This document shows, piece by piece, positions 7,736 to 13,082 of a DNA stretch of 13,082 bases. The stretch is from DASPWW01 sp050697195 (GTDB lineage Bacteria; Actinomycetota; Thermoleophilia; Solirubrobacterales; 70-9). The DNA is taken from the NCBI GenBank assembly GCA_050697195.1, contig JBOGZL010000089.1:1-13082 (forward strand). The letters run 5' to 3'. Position numbers and translations under genes: made by a program. Below the pieces are notes generated by a model. That model was not told the DNA's origin and did not search any database. It saw only the letters and a list, made by a program, of their open reading frames with translations. Each line of letters begins with the position of its first letter. Within the stretch, counting starts at the first letter, position 1.

Positions 7736-8095
7736 ATGCCACCACAGCCTCGCGACGTACTGGGTCAGGCTCGATCCCTGATCGAGCGTCGCCTCAAGGA
7801 GCTCGACGACGAGCGCGCGAAGCTCGAGCGAACGCTTTCGGACCTCACGGACGGCAGGGTGGGCAGGCGCCGTCCCGGCCGGCCGCGCGGATCCACTACG
7901 CGTCGCCGCCGGGGTCGCCGCGGCGGGACGCGCGCCGACCAGGCGGTGAAGATCGTGTCGGAGAACCCCGGGATCACCGCCTCCGAGGTCGCGAAGCGGA
8001 TGCGGATCAAGCCCAACTACGTGTACCGCGTGATGGGTGAGCTGAAGAAGGACGGACGGGTCCGCAAGCGCGGCCGCGGGTACGTGGCGACCTAG
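7736..8095 (+). CDS. Small DNA-binding protein: coiled coil, AT-hook-like linker, winged helix
   Basis: I recognise the parts but no named family. The 119-residue protein has an N-terminal charged helix (about 10-38, LIERRLKELDDERAKLER), likely a coiled coil that pairs two subunits. A very basic linker (41-64) contains RRPGRPRG, whose GRPRG core is like an AT-hook. A compact winged helix-turn-helix follows (about 66-119, NPGITASEVAKRMRIKPNYV then YRVMGELKKDGRVRKRGRGY). The ATG at 7736 has AAGGAAG 7 bases upstream. The layout suggests a nucleoid-associated or regulatory protein that bridges DNA. It is divergent from the GH3 gene and ends 5 bases before the convergent end of mdh. Direct repeats upstream could be its own operator. 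DNA binding is likely; the role is unknown. Confidence 0.82.
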   Translation: MPPQPRDVLGQARSLIERRLKELDDERAKLERTLSDLTDGRVGRRRPGRPRGSTTRRRRGRRGGTRADQAVKIVSENPGITASEVAKRMRIKPNYVYRVMGELKKDGRVRKRGRGYVAT

Positions 8096-8100
8096 CTTAG

Positions 8101-9081
8101 CTACAGCAGCCCGAGGTCCTTGACGGCATCGCGCTCCTCGCGCAGCTCGCCGACGCTCGCGTCGATCCGCTCGCGTGAGAAGTCGTCGATCTCGAGTCCC
8201 TCGACGACGCTCCACTCGCCACCGGAGCACGTGCACGGGAAGCCCGAGATCAGGCCCTCCTCGATTTCGTAGGACCCGTCGGCGGGCACGCCCATCGACA
8301 CCCAGTCCCCCTCCGGCGTGCCCGCCACCCAATCCCGAACGTGGTCGATTGCCGCGCTCGCCGCCGACTTCGCGCTCGAGGCGCCGCGCGCCTCGATCAC
8401 GGCGGCGCCCCGCTTCTGCACGGTGGGGATGAACTCCTCGACCAGCCACTCGCGCTCGCCGACCACCTCGGTGGCGGGCCGATCGCCGATCAGCGCATGG
8501 GTGATGTCCGGGTACTGCGTCGTCGAGTGGTTGCCCCAGATCGTCATCCGGCGCACGTCGCGGACGTGGGCGCCGGCCCTGCGCGCCAGCTGCGCCTTGG
8601 CCCGGTTGTGGTCGAGCCGCATCATCGCCGTGAACCGCTCGCGGGGGACGTCGGGCGCGTTGCGCATCGCGATCAGGCAGTTGGTGTTCGCGGGGTTGCC
8701 GACCACCAGCACGCGGATGTCGGCGGCGGCGCCCGCGTTGATCGCCTGTCCCTGGGGCTTGAAGATTCCGCCGTTCGCCTCCAGGAGGTCGGAACGCTCC
8801 ATCCCCTTGCCGCGCGGGCGCGCGCCGACCAGCAGCGCGATGTTCGCTCCCTCGAAGGCGACGTTCGCATCGTCGGTGATCTCGACCGAGTCGAGGAGCG
8901 GAAACGCGCTGTCCTCGAGCTCCATCACGACCCCGGCGACCGCCTTCATCGCGTCCGGTATCTCGAGCAGGCGAAGCTCGACCGCGGTCTCGCGGCCGAG
9001 CATGTCTCCGCTCGCGATCCGCGGCAGCAGGGCGTAGCCGATCTGACCCGCCGCTCCGGTGACGGTCACTTTCACGGGCAC
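8101..9081 (-). CDS. mdh: Malate dehydrogenase (NAD-dependent, cytosolic-like type)
   Basis: This enzyme interconverts malate and oxaloacetate in the TCA cycle. At 326 residues it matches the longer bacterial/cytosolic MDH type. The Rossmann motif GAAGQIG lies at 9-15, and an acidic residue at the end of the second strand (LLEIPDA, Glu40) favours NAD. The substrate loop GARPRGKGMERSDLL has Arg90 and Arg96. Catalytic Asp157 and Arg160 are in RLDHNRA, and His185 in IWGNHSTTQYPD. The GTG at 9081 is chosen over an in-frame GTG at 9075 because GAGGT lies 6 bases before it. The gene follows icd after 9 bases, and its ribosome binding site sits directly after the icd stop, so co-transcription and translational coupling are likely. 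Its 3' end faces the winged-helix gene with a 5-base gap and no separate terminator. Confidence 0.97.
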   Translation of the reverse strand: MPVKVTVTGAAGQIGYALLPRIASGDMLGRETAVELRLLEIPDAMKAVAGVVMELEDSAFPLLDSVEITDDANVAFEGANIALLVGARPRGKGMERSDLLEANGGIFKPQGQAINAGAAADIRVLVVGNPANTNCLIAMRNAPDVPRERFTAMMRLDHNRAKAQLARRAGAHVRDVRRMTIWGNHSTTQYPDITHALIGDRPATEVVGEREWLVEEFIPTVQKRGAAVIEARGASSAKSAASAAIDHVRDWVAGTPEGDWVSMGVPADGSYEIEEGLISGFPCTCSGGEWSVVEGLEIDDFSRERIDASVGELREERDAVKDLGLL

Positions 9082-9090
9082 AACGTCACC

Positions 9091-10167
9091 TCACTGCATC
9101 TCCTCTATCACCGCGTCCGCGAACTCCGACGTCCCGACCGCGGTGGGGTCGTCACGGGTCGGCTTCAGGTCGTAGGTCACCTTCTCCCCCGCTCGGATCA
9201 CCCCAGCGATCGCGCCCTCCATCCGGTCGGCGGCGTCCACTTCATCGAGGTGGCGCAGCATCAGCACACCGGAGAGCATCAGCGCCGTGGGATTGACCTT
9301 GTTCTGTCCCTTGTACTTGGGGGCGGAGCCGTGGGTCGCCTCGAACATCGCCGCCTCGGTGCCGATGTTCGCTCCCGGGGCCAGGCCCAGTCCGCCGATC
9401 ATCCCGGCGCCGAGGTCGCTGACGATGTCCCCGTACAGGTTCGGGAGGGCGATCACGTCGTACTCCTCCGGCCGCGAGACGAGCTGGTTGCAGAGGTTGT
9501 CGATGATCCTGTCCTCGAACTCGATCTCGGGGTGGCGCTCCGCGACCGCGCGGGCCGTCTCCAGGAACAGCCCGTCCGAGAACTTCATGATGTTCGCCTT
9601 GTGGGCCGCGGTCACCTTGCGGCGGCCGTTGCGCTTCGCGTAGTCGAACGCCGCCTCGACGATCCGCTCTGTGCCGAAGACGGAGATCGGCTTGATCGAG
9701 ATCCCGGCGTCGTCGCGGACAGGGGCGTCGTGGTCGACGAGGAACTCGCGCAGCTCCTCGTTCTCCTTCGTCCCCCGCTCGAACTCGATCCCGGCGTAGA
9801 GGTCCTCGGTGTTCTCGCGCACGATCACGATGTCCACGGTTTCGAAGCGCGAGCGCACCCCCTCGTACAGCTTGCAGGGTCGGATGCAGGCGTAGAGATC
9901 GAGCTCCTTGCGGAGCTGGACGTTGATCGACCGAAACCCGGAGCCGACCGGGGTCGTCGTCGGACCCTTGATCCCGACCCCGTTGCGCTTGATCGACTCC
10001 AGGGTGCGGTCGGGGAACGGATTGCCCTCCTCCGCGTACACGTCCTCGCCGGCCGGATGCTCGTCCCACTCGAACTCGACGCCCGTTGCCTCGAGCACGC
10101 GCCGCGTCGCCTCCGCGATCTCCGGCCCGGTCCCGTCGCCGGGGATGAATGTGACCCGATGAGCCAC
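9091..10167 (-). CDS. icd: Isocitrate dehydrogenase (isocitrate/isopropylmalate family)
   Basis: This enzyme oxidatively decarboxylates isocitrate to 2-oxoglutarate. The 358-residue length fits the short isocitrate/isopropylmalate group. Isocitrate specificity is shown by Ser80 and Asn82 in GFRSINVQLRKELDLYA with Arg86 and Arg96. Other active-site parts are Tyr124 in ENTEDLYAGIE, Lys190 in AAHKANIMKFSDG, and metal ligands Asp247 and Asp251 in NLYGDIVSDLGAG. The nucleotide site reads HGSAPKYKGQNKVNP with Lys284-Tyr285, the pair that favours NADP in E. coli Icd, although the short form is often NAD-dependent. I choose the GTG at 10167 because AAGGA (complement of 10177-10181) lies 9 bases upstream and FIPGDG then falls at the usual distance. 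The ATG at 10185 (364 residues) is an alternative; the open frame beyond it reads into the aidB promoter. It is co-directional with mdh. Confidence 0.95.
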   Translation of the reverse strand: MAHRVTFIPGDGTGPEIAEATRRVLEATGVEFEWDEHPAGEDVYAEEGNPFPDRTLESIKRNGVGIKGPTTTPVGSGFRSINVQLRKELDLYACIRPCKLYEGVRSRFETVDIVIVRENTEDLYAGIEFERGTKENEELREFLVDHDAPVRDDAGISIKPISVFGTERIVEAAFDYAKRNGRRKVTAAHKANIMKFSDGLFLETARAVAERHPEIEFEDRIIDNLCNQLVSRPEEYDVIALPNLYGDIVSDLGAGMIGGLGLAPGANIGTEAAMFEATHGSAPKYKGQNKVNPTALMLSGVLMLRHLDEVDAADRMEGAIAGVIRAGEKVTYDLKPTRDDPTAVGTSEFADAVIEEMQ

Positions 10168-10231
10168 CGGCGCGCATCCTTCCATACGATGGTCCGCCGG
10201 CTCGCGCCACCGGTTCTGGGAAGATTCAGGC

Positions 10232-11920
10232 ATGGCGAAGGTGGAGCAGCACCCCGCGCCAAAGACCCATGAGGTCTTCAACCAGTCCACGCCGCTCGAG
10301 AACTACAACGTGTTCGGCGAGGACCGCGCGCTCGTCGAAGCGCTGAGGCGCGAGGGGGGCGAGTGGGCCGAGGATCGCGCGCTCCAGATCGGCGAGGTAG
10401 CCGGCCGCGCGCGGACGTTGCGCTGGGGCGCCGAGGCGAACGAGAACACCCCCGTGCTTCGCACCCACGACCGGTTCGGGAACAGGATCGACGAGGTCGA
10501 ATTCCATCCCGCGTGGCACGAGCTGATGCGGATCGGGATCGGGGACGGCCTTCACGCGCTGCCGTGGCGGGAGCCGCAGCCGGGCGCCCACGTTGCACGC
10601 GCCGCGATGTTCATCACGCTGTCGCAGGCCGAGGCGGGGGTCGGGTGCCCGATCTCGATGACGTACTCGGCGATCCCCGCGCTGCGCGCCCAGCCCGAGC
10701 TCGCCGAGGAGTGGGAGCCGCGGTTCCTCTCGCTCGAGTACGACGAGCGACTCGTGCCCGCTCCGGACAAGACCGGCGCCCTGTGCGGGATGGCGATGAC
10801 CGAGAAGCAGGGTGGCTCGGACGTGCGCGCGAACACCACCGTCGCTCGGCCGCTGAACGGCGGCGGCCCCGGGGCCGCGTACGAGGTGACCGGCCACAAG
10901 TGGTTCTGCTCCGCGCCGATGTGCGACGCGTTCCTGGTCCTCGCTCAGGCCGAGGGCGGGCTCTCGTGCTTCCTGCTTCCCCGCTTCACTCCCGACGGCG
11001 AGCGCAACGGGTTCCACATCCAGCGGCTCAAGGACAAGCTCGGCAACCGCTCCAACGCCTCGAGCGAGGTCGAGTTCCGGTCCGCGTGGGCGCGGCTGAT
11101 CGGGGAGGAGGGCCGCGGCGTCCCGACGATCATCGAGATGGTCAACCACACCCGGCTCGACTGCACGATCGGCTCGACGGCCGGGATGCGGGCCGGCGTC
11201 GCACATGCAGCGCACCACTGCTCCCAGCGCTCCGCGTTCGGGAAGCTCCTGATCGAGCAGCCGTTGATGCAGAACGTGCTCGCCGACCTCGCGGTCGAGT
11301 CCGAGGCGGCGACGGTGTCAGCGATGCGGCTTGCCCGCTCCTTCGACGAAGAGACATCAACACCGCCCGCGCCCGAGGGCGCGGGCGGGTCCCCGGGGCT
11401 CAAGAGGCTCGCCACGCCTGTGCTCAAGTACTGGATCTGCAAGCGGGCGCCGGCGCACGCCGTCGAGGCGCTCGAATGCTTCGGCGGCAACGGCTACGTC
11501 GAGGAGTCGGGGATGCCGCGGCTGTTCCGCGAGAGCCCCCTGTCCTCGATCTGGGAGGGCTCCGGCAACGTCCAGTGCCTCGACGTGCTGCGGGCGATGG
11601 CCCGCAGCCCGGAGGCGGTCGACGCCTTCTTCGCCGAGGTGAACGAGGCCGCCGGCGCGGAGCCGCGGCTCGACTCCTACGCCGCCTCCGTCCGCGAGGA
11701 GCTCGGCGACCTCGAGGCGATCGAGGCGCGCGCACGCCGCGTCGTCGAGCGGATGGCGCTCGCGCTCCAGGGCTCGCTGCTCGTCCGCCACGGTGACCCG
11801 GCCGTCGCCGACGCGTTCTGCGCCTCGCGCCTCGCGGGAGATTGGAGCGGGGCCTTCGGCACCCTCCCGGCCGGGACCGACTTCGGCGCGATCGTCGAGC
11901 GCCACACGCCGCGCGTCTGA
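10232..11920 (+). CDS. AidB-like acyl-CoA dehydrogenase family flavoprotein
   Basis: AidB proteins are FAD enzymes of the acyl-CoA dehydrogenase superfamily. E. coli AidB is induced by alkylation and binds DNA, and homologues may oxidise isovaleryl-CoA. The 562-residue length fits AidB (about 540) rather than ordinary 380-residue dehydrogenases. The AidB-type N-terminus NQSTPLENYN is at 17-26. FAD contacts are at MTEKQGGSDVRANTT (189-203). The C-terminal segment ECFGGNGYVEESGMPRLFRE, followed by SSIWEGSGNVQCLDVLR with the likely base Glu442, is close to E. coli AidB. Residues 378-389 are a Pro/Gly-rich linker encoded by a perfect GC palindrome. The ATG at 10232 has GGAAG about 8 bases upstream. 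It is divergent from icd across 64 bases and leads into the lipoprotein gene. Whether it repairs, shields DNA or degrades acyl-CoA cannot be told. Confidence 0.92.
   Translation: MAKVEQHPAPKTHEVFNQSTPLENYNVFGEDRALVEALRREGGEWAEDRALQIGEVAGRARTLRWGAEANENTPVLRTHDRFGNRIDEVEFHPAWHELMRIGIGDGLHALPWREPQPGAHVARAAMFITLSQAEAGVGCPISMTYSAIPALRAQPELAEEWEPRFLSLEYDERLVPAPDKTGALCGMAMTEKQGGSDVRANTTVARPLNGGGPGAAYEVTGHKWFCSAPMCDAFLVLAQAEGGLSCFLLPRFTPDGERNGFHIQRLKDKLGNRSNASSEVEFRSAWARLIGEEGRGVPTIIEMVNHTRLDCTIGSTAGMRAGVAHAAHHCSQRSAFGKLLIEQPLMQNVLADLAVESEAATVSAMRLARSFDEETSTPPAPEGAGGSPGLKRLATPVLKYWICKRAPAHAVEALECFGGNGYVEESGMPRLFRESPLSSIWEGSGNVQCLDVLRAMARSPEAVDAFFAEVNEAAGAEPRLDSYAASVREELGDLEAIEARARRVVERMALALQGSLLVRHGDPAVADAFCASRLAGDWSGAFGTLPAGTDFGAIVERHTPRV
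11363..11388. repeat. Perfect GC-only palindrome inside aidB
   Basis: Twelve-base arms CCGCCCGCGCCC (11363-11374) and GGGCGCGGGCGG (11377-11388) flank a 2-base centre. They are followed at 11391-11398 by a second palindrome CCCCGGGG. The stretch encodes the Pro/Gly-rich linker PPAPEGAGGSPG and keeps the frame. It could form a very stable mRNA or cruciform hairpin within the gene. Confidence 0.7.
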
Positions 11921-11928
11921 GCGACACC

Positions 11929-12942
11929 ATGCGCTCGCGGGGACGGGTTGGGGCGGCGCTCGCCGCGCTGTGCCTCGGAGTCGCGCTCTCGGGATGCGGT
12001 GACGACGACGGGCCCGACCCCGCCGACCCAGCGATGCTGCTCGATCACATTCCCCCGGGCGCTTCCGAGCTCAGGTTCGCCGACCTCGCGGCGATGAGGT
12101 CCCAGCTCGGGCTGCCCGAGGACGCCGACGTGGCCGACTTCCCGAGGGGTGAGCATCCTGCCGACGACGGCCAGCGCCGGCTCGCGATGACGGCGGGAGC
12201 GCTTCTGACCTATCTGGGACTCGGAGTGAAGAGGGGACTTCGGCGGGCGATCGATCATGGCGCGATCACGGCCGCGGCGAGCAACGTGACGACCGGCGCA
12301 CCCGGCATCTCCGTGATCAGGACGAGCCAGCCGTTCGACGAGATCGCGGCAACGCTCGAGCACGAGGGCTACACGCGGGCCGGCAACGTCGTGCGCTCGC
12401 GCAAGTATCGCGGCGCTCCGAAGAGCAGCCGCGGCTCCATCGAGACGTATGGGTCCGGCGCGCGGATCAAGCCAGCGCTGCCGGACCAGGACTTCCTGCG
12501 CCGGTTCAACTACCCGGTGGTGGCGGACGCCGGGGACGGCGTGGTCGTGCTCGGCTTCGAGCGTCGCACGGTCGAGAACGCCGTCACGGGCTCGGCTGGG
12601 TCAGGCGACCCCGTGCGAGCGCTGCTCGAGGACGTCGAAGGTGTCGCACGAGGCTCGGCCATGATCGTCGGGAACTGCGTGCGCGCCCTCGCGGTCGGCG
12701 AGTCGTTTGACCCGCATGTCACCGAGCTGAGGATCGACATCGACGGCGAGGCGTCCGCGGACCGGTTCCGCCTCCCGGAGTTGCGCGAGAGACCGCACCT
12801 CGAGTACGGGGAGCCGGGGGTGGGTGGCGAGACGCTCACCGCCGAGATCGTCGGCGGACGGGATCCCGATCTCCCGGGCGTCGTGATCGCACGCGACCTG
12901 TCCGTGCTCGCTCTCGATCCGGACCGGATCTACGACTGCTAG
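11929..12942 (+). CDS. Putative lipoprotein, function unknown
   Basis: The first 23 residues form a lipoprotein signal: a basic start (MRSRGR), a hydrophobic stretch (7-20) and the lipobox ALSGC with Cys23. An acidic linker (GDDDGPDPADP) follows. The mature protein should be lipid-anchored on the outer face of the membrane. The rest (about 35-337) is a mixed alpha/beta domain I do not recognise, with repeated short strands such as VVADAGDGVVVLGF. Only two cysteines lie in the mature domain, Cys250 and the C-terminal Cys337, and they could form a disulfide. The ATG at 11929 gives the expected signal; starts further upstream would fall inside aidB. It begins 8 bases after the aidB stop with no good ribosome binding site of its own, suggesting coupled translation. 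The export prediction is strong; the function is unknown. Confidence 0.8.
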   Translation: MRSRGRVGAALAALCLGVALSGCGDDDGPDPADPAMLLDHIPPGASELRFADLAAMRSQLGLPEDADVADFPRGEHPADDGQRRLAMTAGALLTYLGLGVKRGLRRAIDHGAITAAASNVTTGAPGISVIRTSQPFDEIAATLEHEGYTRAGNVVRSRKYRGAPKSSRGSIETYGSGARIKPALPDQDFLRRFNYPVVADAGDGVVVLGFERRTVENAVTGSAGSGDPVRALLEDVEGVARGSAMIVGNCVRALAVGESFDPHVTELRIDIDGEASADRFRLPELRERPHLEYGEPGVGGETLTAEIVGGRDPDLPGVVIARDLSVLALDPDRIYDC

Positions 12943-12945
12943 CCG

Positions 12946-13082
12946 CTACGGCTCCGGGTTCCCGCCCGCCGGAAGCCGCTCCAACATGATCGAGGACACG
13001 GGGCCGAAGCCGAGCTTCGCGTACAGCTCCTTCGCGTCGGCGGTGCCGAGCAGCCAGCGCAGGTCGCGCTGAGGGCCGCCGT
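12946..13082 (-). CDS. GNAT-family N-acetyltransferase, C-terminal end (cut by window edge)
   Basis: Only the last 44 residues are visible. They read LRWLLGTADAKELYAKLGF then GPVSSIMLERLPAG, the usual GNAT ending. An aromatic/Leu strand and a helix of the A-x-x-L-Y-x-K-L-G-F type complete the acetyl-CoA-binding fold. The acetyl-CoA pyrophosphate loop itself would lie beyond the right edge. GNAT proteins transfer acetyl groups to amines on small molecules, antibiotics or proteins, and the substrate cannot be judged from this piece. The stop codon is 3 bases from the convergent lipoprotein stop, so there is no room for a conventional terminator between them. Confidence 0.8.
   Translation of the reverse strand, partial: GGPQRDLRWLLGTADAKELYAKLGFGPVSSIMLERLPAGGNPEP

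Noticed and set aside
8341..10272. A 643-codon plus-strand frame across mdh and icd
   Set aside because: It is the antisense of two certain TCA-cycle genes, with the same skewed composition and no domain pattern.
10168..10290. N-terminal extension of isocitrate dehydrogenase to 10290
   Set aside because: It would run through the divergent promoter region into the start of aidB and puts about 40 unrelated residues before the usual FIPGDG start.
10226..11218. A 330-codon minus-strand frame opposite aidB
   Set aside because: It lies wholly inside the well-supported aidB gene in a mirrored frame and has no domain pattern.

Overview
The window is GC-rich and gene-dense. It looks chromosomal, from a high-GC actinobacterium, and my best guess from protein style and gene mix is the Thermoleophilia (Solirubrobacterales/Gaiellales-like). 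That placement comes from memory of such sequences, not from a search. I see no rRNA, tRNA, CRISPR array, transposase, integrase or phage gene. Most genes are recognisable housekeeping or stress functions.

Left part (1-5523, all on the minus strand). Read in the direction of transcription, the order is: a small cysteine-rich protein (5523-5329), a metallo-beta-lactamase-fold hydrolase (5266-4469), an Hsp20 chaperone (4432-3977), Lon protease (3970-1526), a single-pass membrane protein of unknown role (1454-990), a TetR regulator (945-340), and the start of the F0 ATP synthase c subunit (208 to beyond the left edge). Hsp20 and Lon are 6 bases apart and form a likely proteostasis operon.

Middle part (5524-8095). 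A 195-base divergent region separates the cysteine-rich gene from a membrane fatty-acid hydroxylase on the plus strand (5719-6342). A long imperfect hairpin follows. After it come a secreted or membrane-anchored family 3 glycoside hydrolase on the minus strand (7645-6476) and, divergent from that, a small plus-strand DNA-binding protein (7736-8095). This last protein combines a coiled coil, an AT-hook-like basic stretch and a winged helix.

Right part (8101-13082). Isocitrate dehydrogenase and malate dehydrogenase form a tight minus-strand pair of TCA-cycle genes (10167-8101). Divergent from them, an AidB-type acyl-CoA dehydrogenase (10232-11920) is followed after 8 bases by a putative lipoprotein (11929-12942). 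The C-terminal end of a GNAT acetyltransferase enters from the right edge on the minus strand.

I found no clear new multi-gene system. The items most worth a second look are the 64-residue Cys-rich protein, the coiled-coil/AT-hook/winged-helix protein, the hairpin at 6371-6434, a perfect GC palindrome inside aidB, the unusual acid/base loop of the family 3 hydrolase, and several start codons placed 6-8 bases after a TANNNT-like -10 box, as expected for leaderless transcripts.
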